Below, piece by piece: positions 1-8,231 of a stretch of 64,000 bases of DNA. The stretch is from VRUE01 sp033856195. GTDB taxonomy: Bacteria > Actinomycetota > Thermoleophilia > Solirubrobacterales > 70-9. Location: NCBI GenBank assembly GCA_033856195.1, contig JAWVFL010000055.1, positions 62,001 to 126,000 of the forward strand, written 5' to 3'. How positions within the stretch are numbered: position 1 is the first letter of the stretch; each line of letters opens with the position of its first letter. The translations under genes were made by a program, and so were the position numbers. The notes under the pieces were generated by a model. The model was given only the letters and a program-made list of their open reading frames with translations. It did not search any database and had not been told where the DNA came from.

Positions 1-1
1 G

Positions 2-259
2 GTCGAACTGATCGACCATCGCTGGGAACCCCGCACGCGGTACTTAGAAGGATCGACGATGCCGATCCTGGTCGGCGAGGTGTTCGCCGGCGTCTCTCCG
101 ATCCCCTTCCGGCAACGGCTCTACTCGGTCGAGGAGATGACGGAGATCTACGGCTCCGTGGGCATGGAATTCGCTGGCGCCTTCCGCGGCACCGGCAAGC
201 CGCGACCGCCGAAGGACAGCCAGTTCGAGGTCTTCTTCGCGGGTCGCAAGCCCGCCTAG
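2..259 (+). CDS. C-terminal end of a probable SAM-dependent methyltransferase (5' truncated)
   Basis: The reading frame is open from base 2 and stops at 259, so the gene begins outside the window. An internal ATG at 59 is preceded by in-frame coding sequence and is probably not the start. The visible 85 residues end in a pattern usual for the last strands of class I methyltransferases: a YSVEEM helix start, then a G-x-x-FAGAFRG strand, a PPKDS turn and a closing F-E-V-F-F-A-G-R-K strand. The SAM-binding part is not visible, so substrate and family remain open. Confidence 0.55.
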   Translation, partial: VELIDHRWEPRTRYLEGSTMPILVGEVFAGVSPIPFRQRLYSVEEMTEIYGSVGMEFAGAFRGTGKPRPPKDSQFEVFFAGRKPA

Positions 260-263
260 GGCG

Positions 264-623
264 CTACCAGTCGCCCTCCAGCCAGCGCATCAGCTCCGGC
301 ATGCGCCCGCGCAGGTCCGGCTCCGTGGAGGCAAGCTCGGTGCTGGCGAGCTGTATCGCCCCGCCGAGCGCGAGCGTCGCTTTGTGCGGAGTCAGTGGCA
401 GGCCTTGCTCGAGCCCTTCCAACGCTCCCGTGTCACCCCGCAATGCCCACAGCGCCTCACGCGTCTTGTCGGGATCCTGCTCGGCGATCTCGACGATCCG
501 CATAACTGCCTTGTGCACCTCGTCGCCGGTGGAGGCATCGGTGGCCGCCCCGACCACCTGATCCACCAGCCGGTCGTCCAATCGCCCGTCGAGGACTGCG
601 GCGAGTTCTCTACCCTCTGTCAC
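264..623 (-). CDS. Hypothetical 119-aa acidic helical protein
   Basis: This is a GTG-started frame on the minus strand, convergent with the preceding gene and 4 bp from its stop. A GGGAGG ribosome site lies five bases before the GTG. The product is acidic and looks all-helical, without a signal peptide, membrane segment or cysteine motif. I do not recognise the family. The good ribosome site and sensible composition favour a real gene over a GC-rich shadow frame. Confidence 0.5.
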   Translation of the reverse strand: MTEGRELAAVLDGRLDDRLVDQVVGAATDASTGDEVHKAVMRIVEIAEQDPDKTREALWALRGDTGALEGLEQGLPLTPHKATLALGGAIQLASTELASTEPDLRGRMPELMRWLEGDW

Positions 624-800
624 TGGGACCTCCCTCTTAGGCCTCGGCCTGTCCCCAGTTCTCGCGTCAGCAGCCCCGAGAACAAGCGTTACAGATTTCA
701 GTGTAGATGTTCACTAGGACCATAATCATCTGCGCGCCAATGGTCAAATATTCTCGCGCTTTTCGCGAGTAAGGTCAACGGTCCTCGGAAGGCAAGTCGA

Positions 801-3026
801 ATGAGCACCGCGAAACCGAAATACGACGCTGCCAAGGTTGAGGCAGGCCGCCAGGCCGCCTGGGCAGAGCGCGACGCTTTTACGACCCCGCCGCCCACCG
901 ACGGAGCAAGCTCCGTGTACATCAAGCCCTCGAGCCCCTTCACCTCGGGCAAACTCCACATGGGCCACGTCCGCGACTACTCGATCGGCGACGCCTACGC
1001 CCGCTTCCGCCGCGCTCGCGGCGACGACGTCCTCTTCGGTTTCGGCTTCGACGCTTTCGGCCTGCCCGCGGAGATGGCGGCTATCGAGCGCAAGATCCCT
1101 CCGGCCGACTGGGTCGAGAGCTGCGGCGAGCGGATGCTCGAGCAGATGCGGCGGCTCGGCTTCTCCTTCGACTACGAGCGCGCCTTCTACAGCTCCGACG
1201 AGGGCCAGTACCGCTGGTCGCAGTGGCTCTTCCTGACCCTGCTCGAGGCCGGCTTGATCTACCGCGACGACACCACGGTCGACTGGTGCGATCACTGTCG
1301 CACCACCCTTGCGGCACTTCAGGTCGAGGACGGACGCTGCTGGCGCTGCCACAACGAGGTGCGCCTAATCCGCCGCCCCACCTGGTTCCTGCGCATTACG
1401 CCGTACTTGGAGGAGAACGACGCCCGCCTCTCCGAGCTGGTCGATTGGGATGAGATCTCGCTCTCGACCCAGCGCTACATCCTCGGTCGCAGCGACGGGG
1501 TGGAGGTTGACCTGGCCGGCCCAGAGGGGTCGCAGCTCACCACCTTCACACCTCATCCTGACTCGGTGGCGCAGGCGAGCTTCGTGCTGCTCTCGCCACG
1601 TCATCCCGAGCTCGGGCAGTGGACGGGCAGCGATCCAACCGTGCGCGAGCAGCTCGACGAGCTGCGCTCGGGGGGTTGGGAGCGCAGCGCCCGCGACGCC
1701 AAGTCGGTGCCGCTGGTCGACACCGGCATCGCGGCGATCCCGCCCTGGAGCGATCGGCCGTTGCCCGTGGTCGTCTCGCCGCTGGTCGATGCCCGCTACG
1801 GCCCGACCGCCGCCCTGGGGATCCCGGGGGTCGACGAGGCCGACGCTGCGCTCGCTGCTCGACTGCCGCGCCTGGCCGAGGCCGCGGCCTCGGCGGACGG
1901 CGCCAGCGTGCCCGAGGTGCGCCCCGCGGTCCGCTATCGCGCCGCCGACTTCTCGATCTCCCGCCAGCGCTTCTGGGGGACGCCGATCCCGATCGTTCAC
2001 TGTGAGAGCTGCGGGGCGGTCCCCGTCCCCGAGTCCGATCTGCCGGTGGTGCTGCCCCGCGACATCGAGCCGACGGGGGAGGGCAACCCGCTGGCCGAGC
2101 GCGCCGAGTTCGTCGAGGTCGCCTGTCCGCGCTGCGGGGAGCCGGGCCGTCGCGAGACCGACACGCTCGACTGTCACTTCGACGCTCTCTGGCTCTGGGT
2201 GCCCTCGGCCGTGCCGCCCGAGGCGCGCGCCGAGCGGATGTTCACCCACCCCGACCTGCGCCGCTGGCTGCCCTCCGAGCGCCTCGTCGCCGGCGCCGAT
2301 TCCGGTGGCTTCGTCTTCGACCAGCGCGTCGTCACCAAGGCGCTGCGCGACATCGGGCCGTTCGCCTTCCTCGAGAACGGCGAGCCCTTCTCCGGCTGTC
2401 TCTTCCACGAGATGGTGATCGCCGACGGCCGCAAGATGAGCAAGCACCTCGGCAACGTGGTCGACCCCGATGAGCTCGTGGAGCGCTACGGCGCCGACAC
2501 CGTCCGCCTCGCCGTCCTCTACGCCGCCGGGCCGGCCAAGACGCTCAACTGGAACGACGGCGCGCTGCGCTTCGCGGCCCGCTTCCTGCACAACCTCTGG
2601 ATCTACTCGCAGGATCGCCTCGCCGGGCTGGAGGCGACCGCCGAGGACCCGGAGGCGGCCGCCGACACGGAGTTCCTGCGCGAGCGCCTCTGCAAGTGGT
2701 GCGACAACGGCCTGAGCCGCATCACCGCGGACCTGGAGGAGCTGCAGATGCACAAGGCGGTGCGCAACATCACACGGCTCTTCGAGCGCATCCAGGATTT
2801 CGAGAAGCGCGTGGTCAAGCGCCGCGGCGCGCTCAGTCGCGCCGATGCCGAGGCCCAGGTCGCGGCGCTGGTGCTGCTCGCGCGCACCCTCGCTCCCTTC
2901 GCGCCGCATGCCGCCGAGGCGCTGTTGCTGGCGGCGGGACACGAGGATGGCCCCGGCCTGCCGGGCGCCTGGCCGAAGCGCCTCGTGCTCGGCGACGTCC
3001 CGGCCAGCGCTGCCGCGGGATCCTGA
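801..3026 (+). CDS. Leucyl-tRNA-synthetase-like class I aminoacyl-tRNA synthetase
   Basis: The 741-aa product has the class I signatures HMGH (residues 53-56) and KMSKH (about 545-549), a Cys pair region CDHC...CWRC (about 163-182) and the ISRQRFWGTPIPI block of LeuRS/ValRS/IleRS enzymes. Order and spacing fit LeuRS best. It is shorter than usual LeuRS (about 800-860 aa): it ends soon after the anticodon-binding helices and lacks the usual C-terminal domain. The editing (CP1) region is degenerate: the TTRPDT-type motif reads FTPHPDS (about 249), and the HDERD-type motif reads VDEAD. It may be a second, non-editing LeuRS paralogue, or the only LeuRS of a divergent lineage; the window cannot decide. 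A TAAGGT hexamer at 769-774 is a possible -10 with a short leader. Confidence 0.75.
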   Translation: MSTAKPKYDAAKVEAGRQAAWAERDAFTTPPPTDGASSVYIKPSSPFTSGKLHMGHVRDYSIGDAYARFRRARGDDVLFGFGFDAFGLPAEMAAIERKIPPADWVESCGERMLEQMRRLGFSFDYERAFYSSDEGQYRWSQWLFLTLLEAGLIYRDDTTVDWCDHCRTTLAALQVEDGRCWRCHNEVRLIRRPTWFLRITPYLEENDARLSELVDWDEISLSTQRYILGRSDGVEVDLAGPEGSQLTTFTPHPDSVAQASFVLLSPRHPELGQWTGSDPTVREQLDELRSGGWERSARDAKSVPLVDTGIAAIPPWSDRPLPVVVSPLVDARYGPTAALGIPGVDEADAALAARLPRLAEAAASADGASVPEVRPAVRYRAADFSISRQRFWGTPIPIVHCESCGAVPVPESDLPVVLPRDIEPTGEGNPLAERAEFVEVACPRCGEPGRRETDTLDCHFDALWLWVPSAVPPEARAERMFTHPDLRRWLPSERLVAGADSGGFVFDQRVVTKALRDIGPFAFLENGEPFSGCLFHEMVIADGRKMSKHLGNVVDPDELVERYGADTVRLAVLYAAGPAKTLNWNDGALRFAARFLHNLWIYSQDRLAGLEATAEDPEAAADTEFLRERLCKWCDNGLSRITADLEELQMHKAVRNITRLFERIQDFEKRVVKRRGALSRADAEAQVAALVLLARTLAPFAPHAAEALLLAAGHEDGPGLPGAWPKRLVLGDVPASAAAGS

Positions 3027-3059
3027 CCTTCCTGGACACTCAAATTTATCCAGAAAAAC

Positions 3060-3089
3060 TTGACTGTTCCGGTGTAGGACCCATATAGT
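3060..3089 (+). promoter_or_regulatory. Sigma70-type promoter for a leaderless gene
   Basis: TTGACT (3060-3065) and TATAGT (3084-3089) are 18 bp apart, each one mismatch from consensus. The GTG start follows six bases after the -10, so transcription should begin at or next to the start codon and leave no room for a ribosome site. Confidence 0.75.
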
Positions 3090-3095
3090 CGAAGG

Positions 3096-3935
3096 GTGGC
3101 AGCCGAAGGCAGCTTGCCGTTTGACGCGGTTGCCCTCGACGAGGCCGAGAAGCGGTTCTGGAGGGGACTTTGGGACACGGCCTGCGAGGATGCCGTAGTC
3201 GATTTGGGGATCGACATGGTGCAGTTCGGTCCGCTCGAGGCTGCCGTCGTGGTCGAGGAAGCGGCCGAGCCGGCGCTCAACTTCATCCTCGGAGCGGGTG
3301 CGCCAGGCGCGCTCGAGAACGGCTATCTGCCGGCCGCGGTGAAGTGGATGGAGCGCCATGACGTCGACTTCCGGATTCCCCTTACGCCAGGCCTGCCGGA
3401 GCAGGAGGCGGCTGAACGCTGGTTGCAGCGCCACCACTACCGCCTCCTGGACGGGCCGATGAAGATGCTGCGCCGCGGCTCGCCCCCGCAATTCCAGGCT
3501 CCCCCCGGAATCGACATCTACGAGCGGGTCGATCCCTGGGAAGACGAAGGGTTTGGCGATCCCCTGGCCGAGAGCCTCGGCTTTGCCAGCTGGGCGGCGA
3601 CCTTCTTCCTCGATTTGCCCGGTACCTCGGACTGGCGCTGCTACTGCGCTGTCGACGGCGACGAGCCGCTGGCCTACGTGGCGATGCACCTTCACCGGGG
3701 CATCGCCGTGCTGGTGCTCGCCTCGCGCTTGGTGGGGGAGCGCGATGGCCTCGGCCAGGCAGCCGTGCTCCATCGCTGTATCGCCGATGCGGCGGCCGCC
3801 GGCTGTCAGACCATGGCCGTCGCCGAGGCCGGCTGCGAGCCGGCGGTCGCCGACCGCGAAGCCCTTCTGCGCGCCGGATTTCAGGACGCCGTGCGTACCT
3901 ACACCTGGCAGTCGCGCGCTCGCGTGCCGATGTAA
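3096..3935 (+). CDS. GNAT-like acetyltransferase family protein
   Basis: This 279-aa protein starts with GTG directly downstream of a strong promoter and is probably leaderless. The first half (about 1-125) looks like a degenerate N-acetyltransferase-like lobe ending in a GLPEQEAAERWLQRHHY helix. The second half (about 140-270) has a GNAT-like pattern: strand YCAVDGDEPLAYVAMHL, a hydrophobic VLVLASRLVGE strand, then GLGQAAVLHRCIADAAAAG, which sits where the acetyl-CoA loop and helix belong. The canonical R/Q-x-x-G-x-G/A is not clean, so activity is unproven. Substrate unknown. It is isolated from its neighbours by promoters on both sides. Confidence 0.55.
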   Translation: MAAEGSLPFDAVALDEAEKRFWRGLWDTACEDAVVDLGIDMVQFGPLEAAVVVEEAAEPALNFILGAGAPGALENGYLPAAVKWMERHDVDFRIPLTPGLPEQEAAERWLQRHHYRLLDGPMKMLRRGSPPQFQAPPGIDIYERVDPWEDEGFGDPLAESLGFASWAATFFLDLPGTSDWRCYCAVDGDEPLAYVAMHLHRGIAVLVLASRLVGERDGLGQAAVLHRCIADAAAAGCQTMAVAEAGCEPAVADREALLRAGFQDAVRTYTWQSRARVPM

Positions 3936-3979
3936 TCGCATTCGTTTGCGCCGGTCTTGGACATTTGCACAAAAAACCC

Positions 3980-4008
3980 TTGACCAGTCCAACGCCATCT
4001 GTTATACG
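3980..4008 (+). promoter_or_regulatory. Promoter of an unidentified RNA locus
   Basis: TTGACC (3980-3985) and TATACG (4003-4008) are separated by exactly 17 bp, predicting a transcript start near 4015. No convincing coding frame follows for more than 500 bases, and a strong intrinsic-terminator hairpin lies about 375 bp downstream. Confidence 0.65.
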
Positions 4009-4014
4009 TACTCC

Positions 4015-4435
4015 TGCTGACGACCAAGCGCCAAGTGGAGAGGTGGGGACCCAGTCGGGCGACTCGCCTTGCGATGGCAAAGGAGTGACCAGTCATGAGT
4101 CGAGTTGTTGGCCGAATCAGGAGTACTAGGGAGGCGACAGCGTCGTGGGCATTGCCCCACCTCCAGCTCGCGGCGTTGCCCGGTACCAGCGGCCACATCG
4201 CCCTCCCGCCTCTGGCAGCAGCCTGGCCCCCGGAGAGGGGGGGCGGCCATGTAAATGGGCCAAGGCGCTCGTGAGGCGTGACGGTTGGGAAACCGGTCAC
4301 GCCGGACAGTCGCGCCGGGGAGCGCAGTCACAGGCCCCGACGCAGCCGTAGCTCAGGCCAGAGCCCAGATAGCGCTGGTCGGAGGTTGGGCCCGCCCCGC
4401 GGAAGCTGACACCGCCGGGGCGGGCCCACTTCTTT
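4015..4435 (+). ncRNA. Candidate structured non-coding RNA, about 420 nt, unidentified
   Basis: The segment runs from the predicted start of a strong promoter to an intrinsic terminator and holds no plausible gene. It contains stable hairpins, for example GGCGTGAC-GGTT closed by a short loop onto AACC-GGTCACGCC (about 4276-4305), and CCAGAGC...GCGCTGG (about 4359-4380). I checked by eye for RNase P, tmRNA, SRP, T-box, cobalamin and SAM riboswitch signatures and did not find a full match. It could be an abundant regulatory RNA of the 6S/Ms1 kind, or a long attenuator-type leader of the threonine synthase gene that starts 150 bp after the terminator. Ends are inferred from promoter and terminator only. 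Confidence 0.5.
4388..4434 (+). terminator. Intrinsic terminator of the RNA locus
   Basis: A perfect 12-bp stem (GGGCCCGCCCCG, 4388-4399, with its complement at 4416-4427) closes a 16-nt loop and is followed by ACTTCTTTT. Confidence 0.75.
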
Positions 4436-4587
4436 TGCGGCCTTTCCCGGGGCCGGGGGCAATGCACAAAGAAGCTTGATCGATGTGCCTCCCCCTGCTA
4501 TACCAATCTGCCTATGGGAGACGGGGATGGAGGAGGGTCGAGCGACGGTGCCGCAAGGCGCCCAGTACCCTGCTCGGAGGAGATCCG

Positions 4588-5880
4588 ATGCTGAGCTCTG
4601 AGGACCGCACCCGCTCCTGCGCGACCGAACTGGTCTGCCGCGACTGCGGTCGCCGCCTGCCGCTGCTCGATACGACCTCGAAGTGCCTCGGCTGCGGCAA
4701 CGGCCTCGACATCGACTACGACTACGAGCTGGCGAAAGCGCGGCTGGCGGAATACCCGACGGCCGAGCGCCCGATCAACATCTGGCGCTTCGAGGAGCTG
4801 CTGCCGATCGTCGACGCGAAGGCCCAGGCGCGGGTCGGCTTCTACAGCGGTCGCACGCCGCTGATACACGCCGACCGGCTTGGCGCCGAGCTCGGCCTCA
4901 AGAAGCTCTACCTGAAGGACGACAGCACCTCCCGGCCCAGCCTCTCCTACAAGGACCGCGTCGTCTCGATGGCCATCGCCCGTCTGCTGGAGCTGGGCAA
5001 AGAGGAGATCGGCTGCGTCTCGACCGGCAACGTCGGCACCGCCGTTGCCTCGCTGGCGGCCAAGGCCGGCGTCACCGCCTACGTCTTCTACCCGTCGAAC
5101 ATGGAGCGCGGCAAGGCGCGGGCCTGCCGGGCGCTGGGCGCCGCCGTCTGCCAGCTCGACGGCAACTACGACGAAGCCAACCGCGCCTGTCGCGAGCTGG
5201 CCCTGGCCAGCGGCATCCAGTTCGCCAACATCACCCTGCGGCCGTTCTACGCCGAGGGGGCGAAGACGGTCGCCTACGAGGTCGTCGAGCAGCTCGAGTG
5301 GGACGCGCCCGATCACTTCGTCATCCCCGCCGCCGGTGGCACGCTCTCCTCGCGGGTGCACAAGGGTCTCAATGAGATGGAGATGGTCGGCCTGGCGGAG
5401 ACCTCGGGAACCAAGATCAACGTCGCCCAGGCCGAGGGGTGCAGCCCGATCGCGACCGCGATCCTCGACGGCTCAGGCAAGGTCGAGCCGCAGTCCCCGC
5501 ACACCGCGGCGCACTCGATCGCGATCGGCGCCCCGGGCGACGGATCACTCGTGGTCGACGCGGTGATGTCGCGTGGCGGCTCGGCCGCTGCGGTGGCCGA
5601 CACCGAGATCTTCGAGGCTATCGACCTGCTCGGTGCTACCGAGGGCATCCTCACCGAGCCCGCCGGCGGCACCACCGTGGCCTCGACGATCAAGCTCGCC
5701 AACGAAGGCAAGCTCGGCCCCGATGACACAGTGGTCGCGATCATCAGCGGCAACGGCTACAAGACCCTCGACGAGCACCCCGACAAGCCCTGGGCCGAAA
5801 TGGTCTCCTGCGACGTCGACTCGATGAACGAGATGCTCCAAGAGTTCCGCCAGCACGGCGTCGGCGCCACGCTCAGCTGA
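4588..5880 (+). CDS. thrC: Threonine synthase (divergent PLP fold II enzyme)
   Basis: The ATG at 4588 is chosen because GGAGGAG lies just upstream; a longer frame from 4483 has no ribosome site. The 430-aa protein opens with a zinc-ribbon-like CRDC...CLGC (about 11-34), common in threonine synthases. The PLP lysine is in SLSYKDR, followed by a phosphate-binding STGNVGTAVASLAAKAG stretch and a C-terminal IISGNGYKT. In the pathway it would turn O-phosphohomoserine into threonine. The lysine motif differs from the usual PTGSFKDRG, and AAGGTLSS replaces the usual G-rich loop, so a related beta-replacing activity is possible. It is monocistronic, downstream of the RNA locus. Confidence 0.78.
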   Translation: MLSSEDRTRSCATELVCRDCGRRLPLLDTTSKCLGCGNGLDIDYDYELAKARLAEYPTAERPINIWRFEELLPIVDAKAQARVGFYSGRTPLIHADRLGAELGLKKLYLKDDSTSRPSLSYKDRVVSMAIARLLELGKEEIGCVSTGNVGTAVASLAAKAGVTAYVFYPSNMERGKARACRALGAAVCQLDGNYDEANRACRELALASGIQFANITLRPFYAEGAKTVAYEVVEQLEWDAPDHFVIPAAGGTLSSRVHKGLNEMEMVGLAETSGTKINVAQAEGCSPIATAILDGSGKVEPQSPHTAAHSIAIGAPGDGSLVVDAVMSRGGSAAAVADTEIFEAIDLLGATEGILTEPAGGTTVASTIKLANEGKLGPDDTVVAIISGNGYKTLDEHPDKPWAEMVSCDVDSMNEMLQEFRQHGVGATLS

Positions 5881-5933
5881 GCACGCTTACGGCATCGGCA
5901 AGAGCCCTCTCCTTTTCGTGCTCTTAGTCACTG

Positions 5934-5960
5934 ATTGACTAGTCAGTCAATGGTTATAGT
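5934..5960 (+). promoter_or_regulatory. Inverted-repeat operator overlapping the ETF-QO promoter
   Basis: The sequence ATTGACTAGTCAGTCAAT (5934-5951) consists of a perfect 7+7 inverted repeat around AGTC. It is followed directly by the -10 hexamer TATAGT (5955-5960), eight bases before the ATG. The symmetry and TGAC/GTCA half-sites resemble operators of TetR-family regulators of fatty-acid degradation. This is an analogy from memory; no regulator gene is present here. Confidence 0.5.
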
Positions 5961-5968
5961 GCCCGTCG

Positions 5969-7705
5969 ATGGCATCCGCCAACGGCAAGGTCGTCCCGGC
6001 CGACTTCCCGCCCCCGGTCAAGCCGACCGAGGAGTTCGTCAAGCGCGGACTCGACGCCGCGGACGAGCGAATTGAGATCGGCGTCGCGATCGTCGGTGGC
6101 GGCACCGCCGGGCTGGCCTGCGCCAATCGCCTGCTGCAGCTGCTCGGCGAGGACCCGGAGACGATGGAGAGGCTCGGCGAGGTGCCCGTCGCGGTGATCG
6201 AGAAGGCGAAGACCTGCGGTGGCCACAACCTCTCCGGCGCCGTGATGCGCCCCGGCCCGCTGCAGGAGCTCTTTCCGGATCTGAGCCGCGAGCAGTGGCG
6301 CCAGGAGGGCTTCGCCTTCGGCGAGGTGAAGAAGGAGGCGATCTACGCCCTGCCCAACGGCAAGACGAAGATCCGAATCCCGCCACCGCCCCCGCAGCGC
6401 AACCACGGCAACGAGGTCATCTCGGTCGCGGCCCTCTGCCGCTACATGCAGGCCCAGGCCGAGGAGAACGGCGCCTACCTGCTAACTGAGACGGCGGCGA
6501 CACAGCTGATCGTCGAGGACGGCGCCGTGCTCGGCGTGCGCTCCGGGGACAAGGGCCGCGGCAAAGAGGGCGAGGAGCTCGGCAACTTCGAGCCCGGCAC
6601 CGACATCGCCGCCAAGGCGACGGTGCTGGCCGAGGGCTGCTGGGGCCACCTGACCGATGCCGCGGTGCGCGAGTTCGGGCTCGACGAGGGCCGCGAACAG
6701 CAGGTCTGGGAGCTCGGCGTCAAGGAGGTCTGGAAGGTCGCCAAGCCGCTTGACCGGGTGATCCACACGATCGCCGGCTGGCCGCTGAAGATCTCGGCCA
6801 AGTACCACCAGATCGGCGGCAGCTGGATCTACCCGATGAAGGATGAGAAGAGCGGGGAGGACCTGGTCTCGATCGGCTTCGTCCTCGACCTCGACTACGC
6901 CGATGCGACGACCTCGGCCCACGACCTTCTGCAGCAGTTCAAGACCCACCCGATGGTGCGCGGGATCCTCGAGGGCGGCGAGCGGATCAGCTGGGGCGCC
7001 AAGGCGATCCCCGCCGGCGGCTACTGGGCGATGCCGAAGCTCTCGACGCCCGGCGCTGTCCTGGTTGGCGACGCAGCTGGCATGGTCAACCTGGCGGCGC
7101 TGAAGGGCGTCCACTACGCGATCAAGGCGGGGATGCTGGCGGCGGAGCAGATCTACGCCGCGCTCAGGGATGGCAGCAGCGACTTCTCCGGCTATGAGCA
7201 GGCGGTCGAGGACTCGATCATCCACAAGGACCTCTACGAGCAGCGCAACACCCGCCAGCCCTTCCAGAAGGGCTTGATCAAAGGCGGGCCGGCGGTCACC
7301 GCGATGGTCTTCACCAAGGGCCGCTTCCCAGGCGGGCGCTGGAAGCTGCACCGCAACGATGCCCAGCCGATGTTCATCGGCGACAGCAAGGACGGCTATC
7401 CCCAGCCCGACGGCAAATACACCTTCGACAAGCTCTCCAGCGTCTTCATCACCGGCAATGCCACCCGCGACGACGCCCCCAACCACATCCGCGTGCAGAA
7501 GCGCGTCCCCCGCGAGATCGCCGAGACCTGGAAGTGGATGTGCCCCGCGGGCGTCTACGAGATTCCCGATGACGCCCCCGAGAGCGGCGACGTCGACGTG
7601 ATCGTCAACTACACCAACTGCATCCAGTGCGGCGCGATCACCGCCAAGGGCGGCCGCCTGACCCCGCCTGAGGGTGGCGACGGGCCGCTCTACCAGAACA
7701 CCTGA
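5969..7705 (+). CDS. Electron transfer flavoprotein-ubiquinone oxidoreductase
   Basis: This 578-aa flavoprotein passes electrons from ETF (fed by acyl-CoA and amino-acid dehydrogenases) to the membrane quinone pool. The FAD Rossmann motif VGGGTAGLACA is at about 42-52. The family blocks GGHNLSGAV, GYWAMPKL and GAVLVGDAAG follow. The C-terminal ferredoxin-like part has CPAGVYE (Cys525) and NCIQCG (Cys551, Cys554), ending in PPEGGDGPLYQN. The usual CxxCxxC third cysteine is replaced (Ile557), so one of the four expected [4Fe-4S] ligands is missing. Predicted leaderless: TATAGT ends eight bases before the ATG. The operator-like repeat upstream would fit control by fatty-acid catabolism. Confidence 0.88.
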   Translation: MASANGKVVPADFPPPVKPTEEFVKRGLDAADERIEIGVAIVGGGTAGLACANRLLQLLGEDPETMERLGEVPVAVIEKAKTCGGHNLSGAVMRPGPLQELFPDLSREQWRQEGFAFGEVKKEAIYALPNGKTKIRIPPPPPQRNHGNEVISVAALCRYMQAQAEENGAYLLTETAATQLIVEDGAVLGVRSGDKGRGKEGEELGNFEPGTDIAAKATVLAEGCWGHLTDAAVREFGLDEGREQQVWELGVKEVWKVAKPLDRVIHTIAGWPLKISAKYHQIGGSWIYPMKDEKSGEDLVSIGFVLDLDYADATTSAHDLLQQFKTHPMVRGILEGGERISWGAKAIPAGGYWAMPKLSTPGAVLVGDAAGMVNLAALKGVHYAIKAGMLAAEQIYAALRDGSSDFSGYEQAVEDSIIHKDLYEQRNTRQPFQKGLIKGGPAVTAMVFTKGRFPGGRWKLHRNDAQPMFIGDSKDGYPQPDGKYTFDKLSSVFITGNATRDDAPNHIRVQKRVPREIAETWKWMCPAGVYEIPDDAPESGDVDVIVNYTNCIQCGAITAKGGRLTPPEGGDGPLYQNT

Positions 7706-7722
7706 GCCCGGGTCCCCCGGGC
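7706..7722 (+). terminator. Short GC hairpin after ETF-QO
   Basis: GCCCGGG (7706-7712) pairs with CCCGGGC (7716-7722) directly after the stop codon. There is no T-tract, so it is at most a weak or factor-assisted terminator. Confidence 0.35.
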
Positions 7723-7749
7723 CACGACCAGGCGATGGCGGCCGAGCGG

Positions 7750-7778
7750 TTGACCGTTTTGCTCAGGGCGTTTAAAGT
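7750..7778 (+). promoter_or_regulatory. Promoter of the small membrane protein gene
   Basis: TTGACC (7750-7755) and TAAAGT (7773-7778) are 17 bp apart. A start near 7785 gives a leader of about 35 nt before the TTG codon at 7821. Confidence 0.55.
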
Positions 7779-7820
7779 AAATCCATCCTGGGCTGCTTCA
7801 CCGTAACGGCGCCCTGGGTT

Positions 7821-8186
7821 TTGACTGCGTCGCCCCTCTCCCCGGGGCGGCAGACCGAGACCAGTGCGCCATGCGAGGACGACATAGAGCCCCCTGGTAC
7901 TCCCCAGCGGCGAGTCACACGCCGGATTCGCGAGTTACCCGAGCCGTCGACGGTCTGGCGAGGCGCAGGCGCTGTGCTGGTCGGCATCGCGGTAGCCGTA
8001 GCGATCTCCGCCGCGACCCTCTCAGAAGCCACCCCAATCACCAAGTCCCAACTCGCCTGGATCATCACCGGCCTCTGCCTGGTCCTCGCGATCCTCTGCT
8101 TCCTCTCCCACTGGGACACCAACAGAGGCCGCAAGCGAAGGGTGATCGAGATCGTCGACGAGAGCGACGACCCAAGCGTGAGCTGA
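7821..8186 (+). CDS. Small membrane protein, function unknown
   Basis: The 121-aa product has a polar, proline-containing N-terminus (about 1-45) and then two hydrophobic segments (about 48-68 and 77-95). It ends in a charged tail with RGRKRR and a run of acidic residues. The only usable start in frame is TTG at 7821; a promoter lies just upstream. It ends 2 bp before the left attachment repeat of element 1, so it is the last chromosomal gene on that side and once bordered the tRNA-Met gene directly. Confidence 0.5.
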   Translation: MTASPLSPGRQTETSAPCEDDIEPPGTPQRRVTRRIRELPEPSTVWRGAGAVLVGIAVAVAISAATLSEATPITKSQLAWIITGLCLVLAILCFLSHWDTNRGRKRRVIEIVDESDDPSVS

Positions 8187-8188
8187 GC

Positions 8189-8231
8189 ATGCCGGAGGAG
8201 GGACTCGAACCCCCGACACGCGGATTATGAT
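8189..8231 (-). repeat. Left attachment site of element 1 (tRNA fragment)
   Basis: These 43 bases are identical to 15368-15410. They contain the anticodon loop, variable region, T arm and 3' acceptor strand of tRNA-Met but no 5' half, so this copy cannot make a tRNA. Confidence 0.92.

Noticed and set aside
1365..3998. 877-codon open frame on the minus strand
   Set aside because: It lies opposite the LeuRS-like and acetyltransferase-like genes. Long antisense frames are expected in GC-rich codon usage. Its translation shows no motif. Similar long frames opposite alaS (26494-28323), mltG-aroE (29539-31377), aroC and aroKB were rejected for the same reason.
4015..4435. RNase P RNA, tmRNA, T-box, cobalamin or SAM riboswitch
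   Set aside because: The conserved cores of these classes (for example GAGGAAAGTC of RNase P, the tRNA-like ends of tmRNA, the T-box before the terminator) are absent. Partial matches such as GGTTGGGAAACC are explained by simple hairpins.
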